The translations under genes and the position numbers were made by a program. This document shows positions 29,624 to 38,097 of a DNA stretch of 64,000 nt, piece by piece. The stretch is from Aliivibrio sp. EL58 (GTDB taxonomy: Bacteria > Pseudomonadota > Gammaproteobacteria > Enterobacterales > Vibrionaceae): NCBI RefSeq assembly GCF_900312675.1, contig NZ_OMPC01000001.1:541633-605632 (forward strand), in the 5' to 3' direction. Positions within the stretch are counted from its first letter, which is position 1, and the number at the start of each line of letters is the position of its first letter. The notes under the pieces were generated by a model. The model saw only the letters and a list, made by a program, of their open reading frames with translations. It was not told the origin of the DNA and made no database searches.

Positions 29624-30020
29624 ACCTTTTATGACCACAGAAGAATCACCACAAGTTGATCTTACTCCCTTAATTGATGTGGTATTTATCTTATTGATAT
29701 TCTTCATTTTGTCTGCCAATTTTCAAAAAGAATCAAGCATTGAAGTAGACAGACCAAGCGCGAGTTCAAGTACAGTAAAAGAAGCATCGAAAACTCTGAC
29801 GGTTGCGGTAGATCGTAATCATCAAATTTGGTTTAAAGGCAGTGTAGTGAACTTAACTCAGCTGCAATTTCAAATGAAATCAGTAGTATTAAAAAAAGAG
29901 AAAATTAACACCATTATTAATGCTGATAAAAGTGTAGATACGGGTACGCTCGTACAAATTATCGATGCCATTCGTCTAACAGGAATTAGTAATGTTGCTA
30001 TCGCTACCCAAGAACAGTAA
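29613..30020 (+). CDS. exbD: ExbD2 proton-channel subunit
   Basis: 135 aa. Single N-terminal transmembrane helix with the essential aspartate in VDLTPLIDVVFILLIFFIL, followed by a periplasmic domain ending in TGISNVAIATQ. Works with ExbB to convert proton flow into TonB motion. The 3' end overlaps the tonB start by 29 bases. Confidence 0.92.
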   Translation: MKIKPFMTTEESPQVDLTPLIDVVFILLIFFILSANFQKESSIEVDRPSASSSTVKEASKTLTVAVDRNHQIWFKGSVVNLTQLQFQMKSVVLKKEKINTIINADKSVDTGTLVQIIDAIRLTGISNVAIATQEQ

Positions 30021-30651
30021 GTCTCAACTATTTATGGTCGGCGGGCTATCTATTGCGGTAAATATCGGTCTAGCGTATATGTTATATTTAGTGATCACAC
30101 CTTCTCATACTGTCACGGTATTAAATAATGTTCCTGCTTATACGGTTCGTACTGTACGGCCAAAAGAGAAACCAAAACCTAAAAAAGTAGAATTAATTGT
30201 AGCAGCGGACGCGCCAAACTCAGCACCAGCGAAGCCGACTATTGTGAACTTCTCTATTCCTGAGATGGACAGTGCAGTGGTGTTGCCAGATATTGTGTTT
30301 TCTCCAGACATAGAATTAAGTATTAACCCTACCTTTGAGTTTGATGTTAGGGCGATTGGAACCAAGAATGGAAGCCATATTCAATCTCAGGTTGTGTTTG
30401 CTAAACCCACTTATCAAGTGCCGCCTAAATATCCAAATAAAGCCAAACGTAATGGGATTGAAGGGCATGTCATTCTTGAGTTGTTAGTTAATGAAAAAGG
30501 CATTCCTATACAACACAGAGTTATTGAAGAAAAACCAGAAGGTGTTTTTTTACGTTCGTCATTACGATCGGTGATGCGCTGGAAATTTGTTCCGCCTAAA
30601 ACGGATCAACAATGGCAACAAGTAACGCTTAACTACAGCTTGGAGAAATGA
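29992..30651 (+). CDS. tonB: TonB2 energy transducer
   Basis: 219 aa. N-terminal transmembrane anchor (about 14-36), a short PKEKPKPKK proline/lysine region, and a C-terminal TonB domain: YQVPPKYPNKAKRNGIEGHVILELLVNEKG...VMRWKFVPP. The short proline-rich part is normal for TonB2 proteins. It should link the ExbBD motor to TonB boxes of receptors, the closest of which is encoded by the divergent gene. Confidence 0.92.
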   Translation: MLLSLPKNSKSQLFMVGGLSIAVNIGLAYMLYLVITPSHTVTVLNNVPAYTVRTVRPKEKPKPKKVELIVAADAPNSAPAKPTIVNFSIPEMDSAVVLPDIVFSPDIELSINPTFEFDVRAIGTKNGSHIQSQVVFAKPTYQVPPKYPNKAKRNGIEGHVILELLVNEKGIPIQHRVIEEKPEGVFLRSSLRSVMRWKFVPPKTDQQWQQVTLNYSLEK

Positions 30652-30654
30652 TCT

Positions 30655-31833
30655 GTGCGTGTAAAATTCCTCATACTTCTGTGTTTTTATTGTCACTCTG
30701 TTTTCGCGGAGGTTGATATTGATGTGGTCGAACGCTATCAGCAATTATCTCGCTGGTTAGATACTGAGAATGCAGAGCTACAACCTATTATTCGATTCTA
30801 CAATCAACAACAAGGGAAGGGGCAAGATACTCAAGAGATTGCTGCGGGGCTTTATTTACAAGCGTGTATAAAATTTCAGAATTACCAGTGCGCGTTGAAC
30901 CGTGTTGATGAACTATTAACACTAGCTCCAACGCAAGAAAAAAGACATCAACTCACAGCGCTTGCTGTGCAACTTAGCTTTCAAGTGAAGCAATACGAGC
31001 GTGCGTTAGAAGCAACACAACAATGGAAACATAGTGTCGGTCTGCTTGAACCAAAACAACAACCCTCTGTGAGTGAAATAGCAGAAATTTATACCCTCGC
31101 CGCTTACAGTGCGTCTTATCTAAATCATTGGCATTTGTCTGAACGTTATATTAAAGACGCGTTAGATACTGTAGCGACAAAAAATAGATACCAATTCTTA
31201 CTTGGTATTTATCAGCAGACACAAGCGATGTCTAAAGAAACTGCCTTGTTGGTTAAGTTAACAGGGCTTTATCCTGAAGAATCCATGTTCTGGTTAAGAT
31301 TAGCTCAAAATCGACTAATTACTCAGCAACCAAAAATGGCGATAGCTGCACTTTCAGTACTCAAAGCACAAGGTCAACTGGAAGAGAAACAAGTTATCTT
31401 ATTAGCTCAGCTGCAGTTGCAAGAAAACTCACCAGTAGCGGCTTATAAAACGCTTGAAGGGCTGCGTGTGTCTAATAAGAATCAAATGAAGGTTGATAAT
31501 TTAAAGCTTCAAGCTTTGTTATTATCACGACAGAGGGAAAAAGCCCTTCAATTACTTGAGACGTTTTCACAACCTAAGTATCTCGCTACAAAATCACAAC
31601 TTGCGTATGCAGAAGGTAAATGGCCATTGGCGGTGTCTTTATTACAGCAACAAATAGCTCTTGAACCTAAACAAGATAAATGGCGATTACTTAAAGGTAT
31701 TGCACATTTTGAATTGCAGCAATACTCACTTGCTATTATTGAATTTCAATCGTTACAAAAAGGTAAGTATAAAAACTCAGCGCAGCAGTGGTTATCTCAA
31801 TCTCAGTATCTTTTTGGTACTCATTCCATATAA
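30655..31833 (+). CDS. TPR-repeat protein of the TonB2 cluster
   Basis: 392 aa. Signal peptide (about 1-19, HSVFAEVD) and a solenoid of tetratricopeptide-like helical repeats across the whole length (for example LYLQACIKFQNYQCALNRVDELL and LLKGIAHFELQQYSLAIIEFQSL). A periplasmic TPR protein is commonly the last gene of TonB2-type operons and may scaffold the complex. Start is GTG 30655, with TGGAG upstream and three bases after the tonB stop. No strong terminator follows; a weak AATAAG...CTTATT hairpin is near 31848-31869. Confidence 0.85.
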   Translation: MRVKFLILLCFYCHSVFAEVDIDVVERYQQLSRWLDTENAELQPIIRFYNQQQGKGQDTQEIAAGLYLQACIKFQNYQCALNRVDELLTLAPTQEKRHQLTALAVQLSFQVKQYERALEATQQWKHSVGLLEPKQQPSVSEIAEIYTLAAYSASYLNHWHLSERYIKDALDTVATKNRYQFLLGIYQQTQAMSKETALLVKLTGLYPEESMFWLRLAQNRLITQQPKMAIAALSVLKAQGQLEEKQVILLAQLQLQENSPVAAYKTLEGLRVSNKNQMKVDNLKLQALLLSRQREKALQLLETFSQPKYLATKSQLAYAEGKWPLAVSLLQQQIALEPKQDKWRLLKGIAHFELQQYSLAIIEFQSLQKGKYKNSAQQWLSQSQYLFGTHSI

Positions 31834-32304
31834 ATTGAAGTAATAAGGGCAACAGGACTTATTGCTATTTAAAGGCTTTAATTTCATTTCAGTATGAGTA
31901 AGAGCTTTTATATTGCTAGAGAAAATGGCACCTTTTCATGGTATCAATCAATTTTTTTTATCGTGATGACAAGACAAAATTGTTTTACATGAATAAAAGT
32001 GAGGCCTATTTTATACATTTGAACTGCTATGATTCGTAAGTGTCCTTATTACGACAGAGATCGACTAGAATAATTGCTACCAAGATCTTAAAACGATAAT
32101 AATTATCTCAAAGTTAAAAGTATTATGGCTAATTATCCAATAGAAAATGCTACTATCCTCGTGTTTATATTGGAAGCTAAAATACAATAAATTCAATTGA
32201 ATAAAGAGTGTTTACTATTAATGTTTCGCGATTTGAAAGTTATGTCATGAAGTCACATTGGCATCATTAATAGTAAACAATCTACCATATGTATGGAGCA
32301 ACAA
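31834..32304. other. Intergenic region with a 15-bp inverted repeat before rsgA
   Basis: About 470 bases without a supported gene. Its right end holds the inverted repeat 32209-32279 described separately and the rsgA ribosome binding site (GGAG at 32294-32298). Confidence 0.5.
32209..32279. repeat. Perfect 15-bp inverted repeat with 41-base spacer
   Basis: TGTTTACTATTAATG (32209-32223) and its exact reverse complement CATTAATAGTAAACA (32265-32279). As RNA it forms a long AT-rich stem ending 14 bases before the rsgA ribosome binding site. It could be a leader hairpin, a pair of operator half-sites or a MITE-like element; no target-site duplication is evident. Confidence 0.7.
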
Positions 32305-33366
32305 ATGAGTGAGCAAATTCTCACACTATCACAACTAGGCTGGCGTCCTTATTTTCAACAACAACTGACTCTAGATGATTTAACTGACTTACAAACAGGT
32401 CGAATTATCGAGCAGCACCGAAGCAGTATTATTGTTTTGAGTGAACAGGGCCAAGTAAGCTTATTACCACCATCAGGCGATGATCGTGTTTGTGTAGGTG
32501 ATTGGGTATTGTTTGATGAAAATCTACGAATTCAACGCGTATTGGATAGACAATCTCTGTTTGATCGCAAAGCACCAGGGTCAAAAGTTGCAACGCAATT
32601 AATTGCAGCGAACGTAGATAGCGTCATGATTGTATGTTCATTAAATAATGACTTTAATTTGAGTCGTATTGAACGTTACCTTGCTATTGCAAAAGAAGCC
32701 GAAGTAGAACCAGTTGTGGTACTAACTAAAGCGGACTTATGTGACGATACAGATGATAAGCAAGACCAAGTTCAGAAACTGAATCGTATGATGAGTGTTT
32801 ACAGTGTAAATGCCCTTGATACCAATGATTTAGTTGCTCTACATAGCTATTGTAAAAACGGACAAACGATCGCTTTCTTAGGTTCATCAGGTGTAGGTAA
32901 ATCAACACTGGTAAACGGCTTACTTGGTTTTGAAGCGTTGAAAACGGGTGATATCCGTGAAGATGACAGCAAAGGTCGCCATACGACGACACACCGAGCA
33001 CTTAAATTGATGCCACAAGGCGGTCTATTAATGGACACTCCGGGAATGCGTGAGCTTCAATTAAGTGATTGTGAGCAAGGCGTAAGCGCAACGTTTAGTG
33101 AGATTACTGATCTTGCTGAAAAATGTCGCTTTGGTGATTGTACTCATATTTCAGAGCCAGGCTGTGCCGTATTAAAAGCGGTAGAATCAGGTGAGTTAGA
33201 AGAGCGCCGCTTAGTGAGTTACCAAAAATTAATGCGCGAACAAGCGATTAATGGTGCGACGTTGGCAGAGCAACGTGCAAAAGACAAAGCATTTGGAAAA
33301 ATGGTGCATGGCGCTATTGCTGATGCTCGTTCTCGTAAAAAAGACTATGAGTCAAACGCCTACTAA
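32305..33366 (+). CDS. rsgA: Small ribosomal subunit maturation GTPase RsgA
   Basis: 353 aa. Circularly permuted GTPase that checks late 30S assembly. Order of motifs is G4 LTKAD, G1 GSSGVGKST, then G3 DTPGMRE, as expected; an OB-fold precedes them and a C-terminal zinc motif (C..GDCTH...GC) follows. The ATG at 32305 is preferred to the one 12 bases upstream because GGAG sits at the right spacing before it. The N-terminus (LSQLGWRPYFQQQL) is of the paralogue type found in Vibrio besides the housekeeping RsgA, so the cell may hold a second copy elsewhere. Confidence 0.9.
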   Translation: MSEQILTLSQLGWRPYFQQQLTLDDLTDLQTGRIIEQHRSSIIVLSEQGQVSLLPPSGDDRVCVGDWVLFDENLRIQRVLDRQSLFDRKAPGSKVATQLIAANVDSVMIVCSLNNDFNLSRIERYLAIAKEAEVEPVVVLTKADLCDDTDDKQDQVQKLNRMMSVYSVNALDTNDLVALHSYCKNGQTIAFLGSSGVGKSTLVNGLLGFEALKTGDIREDDSKGRHTTTHRALKLMPQGGLLMDTPGMRELQLSDCEQGVSATFSEITDLAEKCRFGDCTHISEPGCAVLKAVESGELEERRLVSYQKLMREQAINGATLAEQRAKDKAFGKMVHGAIADARSRKKDYESNAY

Positions 33367-33396
33367 TTTAGCGATATAACATCAAGTTCATGTAAT

Positions 33397-33427
33397 AAGC
33401 CGCCCGTCTTTGATTGGCGGTTTTTTT
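33397..33427 (+). terminator. rsgA terminator
   Basis: Stem AAGCCGCC / GGCGGTTT with an 11-base loop, followed by a T run. Confidence 0.8.
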
Positions 33428-33440
33428 GCGCTTGTTATTA

Positions 33441-33492
33441 AGCGATTTCCCTGCGTAATAAATAGATTATCTAATTAATTTCATTGGTATAA
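33441..33492 (+). repeat. Intergenic duplicated element, copy A
   Basis: Fifty-base stretch that matches 40381-40430 at 43 of 50 positions, including an exact CTGCGTAATAAATAGA and ATT.ATT.CATTGGTATAA. Ends in TGGTATAAA, an extended -10-like motif. A terminator hairpin follows nine bases later. Confidence 0.65.
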
Positions 33493-33498
33493 ACTAAA

Positions 33499-33533
33499 AG
33501 CAGCTCTTACTTTTTAGTAAGGGCTGTTTTTTT
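33499..33533 (+). terminator. Terminator-like hairpin after duplicated element A
   Basis: Stem CAGCTCTTACT / AGTAAGGGCTG (33501-33511 with 33516-33526) plus a long T tract. It is not needed by rsgA, which has its own terminator, so it may end a very short transcript started in the duplicated element. Confidence 0.7.
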
Positions 33534-33558
33534 ATCTGTAATAGCATGTATAAAGGTA

Positions 33559-33568
33559 AAGTTAACTT
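33559..33568. promoter_or_regulatory. Candidate SoxR operator core
   Basis: AAGTTAACTT, the palindromic core of known SoxR operators, lies 30 bases upstream of the soxR start codon and suggests autoregulation. The outer CCTCA/TGAGG arms are not conserved. Confidence 0.5.
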
Positions 33569-33597
33569 AATATTTATACAGAGTCAGGGAGTGAAAA

Positions 33598-34044
33598 ATG
33601 TTGAATGAAAAAACACTACTAACCATTGGTTCACTATCTGAGCGAAGTGGCGTAGCACACTCTGCCTTGCGTTTTTATGAAACAAAAGAACTCATAGCCT
33701 CTATTCGAACTTCTGGTAATCAACGTCGTTATCACCCCTCAATGCTTCGTCGAATTGCTTTGATTCAAGTGGCACAACTTGTTGGTTTTACATTAGAAGA
33801 AATAGCCAAAGAGCTTGAAGAGTTACCAATGAAAAAGACGGCCACGAAACGTGATTGGGAAAAGGTCGCCAATAAATGGCAAAAAGATCTCGATGCTAAA
33901 TTACAGCAAATTAAATTACTCAAAGAGAACCTAACAGGCTGTATAGGCTGTGGTTGTTTGAGCATGGAAAAATGTCAGTTATTGAATCCAGATGACATTT
34001 TGCATGAAGAGGGTAGTGGAGCCCAGCGAATTTTACCTGAATAA
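33598..34044 (+). CDS. soxR: Redox-sensitive MerR-family regulator SoxR
   Basis: 148 aa. N-terminal MerR helix-turn-helix (IGSLSERSGVAHSALRFYETKELI), a dimerisation helix, and the diagnostic [2Fe-2S] motif C-X2-C-X-C-X5-C at Cys115, 118, 120 and 126 with the CIGCGCLS sequence. SoxR responds to redox-cycling compounds and superoxide. No soxS gene is adjacent, so it is likely to control its targets directly, as in most non-enteric bacteria. A SoxR-like palindrome in front of the gene suggests self-control. Start supported by CAGGGAG upstream. Confidence 0.93.
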   Translation: MLNEKTLLTIGSLSERSGVAHSALRFYETKELIASIRTSGNQRRYHPSMLRRIALIQVAQLVGFTLEEIAKELEELPMKKTATKRDWEKVANKWQKDLDAKLQQIKLLKENLTGCIGCGCLSMEKCQLLNPDDILHEEGSGAQRILPE

Positions 34045-34228
34045 TAACGGGGTAGATTTTAATGAAGTGGTTGTGAATAATAAACACGTAGGCAAATTAG
34101 TATTAAGAAGATTAAAACCGGAGTGACTTTGCTTGCTGATAAATTCAAGTTTCAATTTTCTCTGAATCTAGTTAAAGTAGCGCCCATAGAAACGGCGTAG
34201 CCAAATTGTTTAGTAAGAGAATACAAAT

Positions 34229-34480
34229 ATGACGCAAGAATTAGAGATGATCACCAATTTAGAAGATCTAGAAACATTTATCGTTGCCGCTGAAAATGGT
34301 GGTTTCGGTTTAACTAATGTTGCAGGCATTGCAATGGCAACAAATAATAAAGATGGTCGTCGCTTTGTTGCCGTACTGGATGATAAACACCAACTATTAT
34401 TATCTCGTTGGGTAACAGAAGAAGTATTCCAAACAGGGCAAGATTTAGTGCGTAATGGCTCAAGCCGTACCACCCACTAA
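34229..34480 (+). CDS. Small hypothetical protein
   Basis: 83 aa, no signal peptide or membrane segment. Two short beta-rich stretches (GIAMATNNKDGRRFVAVLDDKHQLLLSRW) suggest a small alpha/beta fold. No family recognised. AGAGAATAC lies before the start and a stop codon closes it cleanly. It lies alone between soxR and two minus-strand small membrane protein genes. Confidence 0.6.
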   Translation: MTQELEMITNLEDLETFIVAAENGGFGLTNVAGIAMATNNKDGRRFVAVLDDKHQLLLSRWVTEEVFQTGQDLVRNGSSRTTH

Positions 34481-34534
34481 TTCAATTGTATTAACTCTAT
34501 TGTTTCTAATTAGATATTTGCTTTTAAACTATAA

Positions 34535-34687
34535 TTAGGAACAATAGAGATAAATTATTCCGCAGATAAATAAAAGAAATGTCACCCCTTCGACAATCCA
34601 TTCTTTGTCATCCCAACCAAGCATCTTAATTTCTGATTGAGTGAAATTCATTTCTAAATCTTCAAAATCATCATTCAAATCGCACAT
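34535..34687 (-). CDS. Fifty-residue protein with C-terminal transmembrane helix
   Basis: 50 aa from ATG 34687, preceded by GAAGGATTGGTT with ideal spacing. An acidic N-terminal half (MCDLNDDFEDLEMNFTQSEI) is followed by WIVEGVTFLLFICGIIYLYC, a single tail-anchor helix. No family recognised. An in-frame TTG 48 bases upstream is possible but has no ribosome binding site. Confidence 0.5.
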   Translation of the reverse strand: MCDLNDDFEDLEMNFTQSEIKMLGWDDKEWIVEGVTFLLFICGIIYLYCS

Positions 34688-34799
34688 AACCAATCCTTCA
34701 TCTGAGTAAGTTGAGGTAAAGTTATCGTGATTCAATGTTTAGTTAAATTGAATAATATAAAACAAGCGTTTAATTTTTCTGTCCATATGTCAATGATGT

Positions 34800-35033
34800 T
34801 TACGGTAATACTACATTCAGGTGCTTGATATACTTCTCGATAAAGTAAGGTGGTATAACAAAGACGATAAGATAGAAAGATTGCTCTAAGAAGGTTGATG
34901 CAATTTGTGTCTCTTGATTTACGTAAGCAAATAAAGCAAAGATATTTAATAGAACATAAAGTGCAACTAAAGCCGTTAAAGCAACTAAGATCAAACCAAG
35001 AAGGTCTTTTTGAAATACTTTTGATATAGTCAT
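34800..35033 (-). CDS. Small membrane protein with two transmembrane helices
   Basis: 77 aa. Two hydrophobic helices (about 12-36 and 50-64) with a short loop, ending in a basic tail. GAGGGAATAAAA upstream gives a strong ribosome binding site. Function unknown. It may share a transcript with the 50-aa protein downstream on the same strand, 112 bases away. Confidence 0.6.
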   Translation of the reverse strand: MTISKVFQKDLLGLILVALTALVALYVLLNIFALFAYVNQETQIASTFLEQSFYLIVFVIPPYFIEKYIKHLNVVLP

Positions 35034-35162
35034 TTTTATTCCCTCAAAAACGTAATGTACATTTTAATCTACGCCTAATTAGTAGGTGCTTTTTTGAGCT
35101 ATATCAATGTTTGGTTTGGGAGAAGATGAAAAGTAATATTTACAATTTAATCATTAAAAGTA

Positions 35163-35205
35163 AAAAGGGCTAAGATACTTTGTATAAAAAGATCTTAACC
35201 CTTTT
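35163..35205 (-). terminator. Terminator of the M66 protease gene
   Basis: Stem of about 14 bp (35163-35176 with 35192-35205, AAAAGGGCTAAGAT / ATCTTAACCCTTTT, one mismatch) 42 bases past the stop codon, with an A run on the left that reads as T on the minus strand. Confidence 0.8.
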
Positions 35206-35247
35206 GGTTTTCTATAAGAAATAAAGGTTTCTAATTTAGAATATTAA

Positions 35248-38097
35248 TTAATGATTGTGTTCAGCATTGTCACAATGTTTAGCGTCATAGTGTTTTGCTA
35301 ATACTCTTGGTGCATTATCCATTGGTTGTGTTATTGAGCGTTCAAGTTTATTTCCACCTTGCAGGGTATAGATTGGCTCAAGTGTTGGTTTATTTATCGC
35401 TATCGAGTTAAGCTCCTTGCCATCACACACAACAGAGGCAGATACTGGGTTTTCAGAGCGAGCAACGTTCACATGAAATTTGTTCATATTATCTGCATTA
35501 CGACGGTTGTTCTTCAAAGCAAATTTCTGAATCTCACCATTCTTCATGTTTACTTCTAATGCACAGCTATTTGCGATTAAGCTTGCTGAGTCATCAGGAT
35601 AAACATAACCATAAGAACCGTGCATTGCAGGGAAAATATAACTATTTAATGTGTTTTGAGGATCGTAATAGCCTACTAATGTCGTTACCGGAACACCAAA
35701 TAAACTAGGACGAATAACTTTGTTTTGTTCATACTCGCCATTTTGGATCCAAGTTTCCCCGTTAGAGACAAATACCAAACGGCTACCGTAGTTAACAACA
35801 ATATTTTCACCATTGATGGCTAAGTTAGAGTTGTAACCTGCATCAGAATTAAAGGTAAAGATCTTACCCTTGTTCGCTGATGATGCAGTAGGTACTGACA
35901 TATCTCGTGCCCAATGACCGTTAAATGTTGAAAGTTCCACTTTATTGTAATGGCTCAATAACGTATCAATATGGTTCGCATTCGCTTCCCATGGATTAAC
36001 TGATGTGATTTCTAAAACATCGATAGAGTGTGTGTACTCAACCATTGTTTCTGTTGCTTCATCCCACTTTCTAAAGCCTGTTGATGAGGTTTCATCAAAG
36101 ACGGCTTTGCTTTCTAAATTCTTTTGAATGAAGTGCATTGAATAAGGTGTATATAGCGTGAATCGTTGCGCACCATACATTGCTCCCCCGCTCGCCATTG
36201 AATCAAAACCAAAGCTGAACATGCCATTAAATGATTCAACACATTGACCTTCAAAACAGCTTTCCACGCCGTTACTTACCGGTGAAAAGTTTGGAATAAA
36301 GACATCACGCTCAGAATCCCAACCCCAAGTAGAGTTAGTCATGTTTGAAGGTTTGTGAATAGAGCCTTCAAATCCACCGGGGTAGTGACCTAAACCGTAG
36401 TTATGACCAACTTCATGGCTAAATTCGTTCCCGATTGAGCTATCAAGTGTCACCATACCTGCGCCACCAGAACCACCATGAACTTGCACGCCGTTATTGT
36501 AGTTTCCGCGAGTATTATGAGCCGTTAATTGAGCCGCTAAATATGGATTTTCACCTTCACCAACGCCAGCTGTTGAATGGATACCATAGTTTGCGTTATT
36601 AATACCGATAGAGAATAATTCTTTACCAATTCGCTGACGCATAGTCCCCGAATGCCAACCGCCGTCACTTGGGTCAAGATCGGTTAGTAACGTGCCATCT
36701 GGCAGCATTACTTCTGTTAAGTGTACTGGTTCATACTCATTCACGATCATTTTACTAATTGGAGCTGTCTCAAAATATTCGCGTTGTGCTTCTTTATCTG
36801 TTTGGAAATGAAATGCATTGCGAGGCTCAACAAGCATACCTACATCAATGGTGTGAAGTAATAATTCAGTAGGTGCGCCTACTTTTATTTGTGTTAATGT
36901 CCCCGTGTTTCCTTGATTTTCAAACGATAGTTGTAGGCCCGCATTCAGCCACTCTTTCGGTAACTCTGCTGACCAGAAACCGTCGGCATAACCGATCTCA
37001 TTAAAAATCAAATCGTCTTGAAGGACCCATGTTCCTTTAACGTTTTTAAATACAGTTGAGGTTCCATTTACAATCGTTTTAGAGCGTAGTGGGTAGTAAC
37101 TTACATTTGAGTTATAACCAGCGCTTGAGGTAAAGATAACTGTTTTCCCATCAAGTTTAGGGTTATTTTGTTCAAGAGCGAAATCTCTGTTCCAATGGCC
37201 ATCACTCGTGCGAAGTTGTACTACATTGTGGTCAGTAAGGGCGTCTGAAATAGCGTCACTTGATACTTCACGGACATTAAATACCGCTTCAGGATCATAA
37301 CTGAAATCAATATTGCTATCGGTGATCTCAGAAATAGCCATGACATTACGCGCTAATTCATCAGGGCGTTTCATCTCTATTGAGCCTAGCATTTTTCCAT
37401 CACGATCCGTTGCTGTTACCCTGACTTCAGAGTACGAAGGAAAGGCTTCTGTCGGTTTAAACATGACTTTTGTGGCACGCTGAGCCACCAGATGCATGCG
37501 TTTTTCTTGCGATTCTGTTTTTGCTGGAATGATGTGTGCTTGAGCAAATAACACGCCACCAGACAATTTACCTACAAGCATATTGTCTAATTGATTGGTA
37601 TTAAATACGATGCTTGGCTTTTGGACTATATCCGTACAAGCAGAGGTATCTAAATGGGTCGTCATGTCACGTTCCCATATATAATTGCCTTCGTTATCTT
37701 TTGAGCCTCTCATTGCTGAGTAAAGACCGAAAGTACATTTTTCAGCGGTATAGAAACCTTCAGGGAAAATATCGAAACCACCGTCGTACGAATATTTTTC
37801 CCATGTCTTAGGAAGAAAATCAAATACGGTTTCAAATTCAGATTCAAAATCCATGAAATCAAATAAAATATTACCGTCATAATTGATTCTTAATTTTTTA
37901 TCTTTATACACTAGATAGCTGTATTCGAACTCTCCCTTACTTTCTACGATTACATTGTTTGGGTTCGTGGCGAGCACTGCCAGTTCCGCCATTTTTTTTG
38001 TAATTTGAAGACTGGCGTCTTCTAGCGGATGCGGTGTTGCATATGCATTTGCTGCTAGTGTTGTTCCAATGACCACGCCTAATATTTTCTTTTTCAT
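35248..38097 (-). CDS. Secreted M66 metalloprotease (StcE/TagA-like)
   Basis: 949 aa. Signal peptide (1-20, NAYA/TPHP). The zinc motif HEVGHNYGLGH near residue 560 is the extended HExxHxxGxxH of family M66, whose members StcE and V. cholerae TagA cut mucin-type glycoproteins. A segment of about 75 residues containing GHW.RD and AGYNSN occurs twice, at about 285-365 and 710-785, flanking the protease domain; it resembles the repeated beta domain of this family. The C-terminus holds KCDN-like cysteines and a histidine-rich tail. GAGAG precedes the start. Likely secreted by the type II system; substrate here unknown. Confidence 0.9.
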   Translation of the reverse strand: MKKKILGVVIGTTLAANAYATPHPLEDASLQITKKMAELAVLATNPNNVIVESKGEFEYSYLVYKDKKLRINYDGNILFDFMDFESEFETVFDFLPKTWEKYSYDGGFDIFPEGFYTAEKCTFGLYSAMRGSKDNEGNYIWERDMTTHLDTSACTDIVQKPSIVFNTNQLDNMLVGKLSGGVLFAQAHIIPAKTESQEKRMHLVAQRATKVMFKPTEAFPSYSEVRVTATDRDGKMLGSIEMKRPDELARNVMAISEITDSNIDFSYDPEAVFNVREVSSDAISDALTDHNVVQLRTSDGHWNRDFALEQNNPKLDGKTVIFTSSAGYNSNVSYYPLRSKTIVNGTSTVFKNVKGTWVLQDDLIFNEIGYADGFWSAELPKEWLNAGLQLSFENQGNTGTLTQIKVGAPTELLLHTIDVGMLVEPRNAFHFQTDKEAQREYFETAPISKMIVNEYEPVHLTEVMLPDGTLLTDLDPSDGGWHSGTMRQRIGKELFSIGINNANYGIHSTAGVGEGENPYLAAQLTAHNTRGNYNNGVQVHGGSGGAGMVTLDSSIGNEFSHEVGHNYGLGHYPGGFEGSIHKPSNMTNSTWGWDSERDVFIPNFSPVSNGVESCFEGQCVESFNGMFSFGFDSMASGGAMYGAQRFTLYTPYSMHFIQKNLESKAVFDETSSTGFRKWDEATETMVEYTHSIDVLEITSVNPWEANANHIDTLLSHYNKVELSTFNGHWARDMSVPTASSANKGKIFTFNSDAGYNSNLAINGENIVVNYGSRLVFVSNGETWIQNGEYEQNKVIRPSLFGVPVTTLVGYYDPQNTLNSYIFPAMHGSYGYVYPDDSASLIANSCALEVNMKNGEIQKFALKNNRRNADNMNKFHVNVARSENPVSASVVCDGKELNSIAINKPTLEPIYTLQGGNKLERSITQPMDNAPRVLAKHYDAKHCDNAEHNH

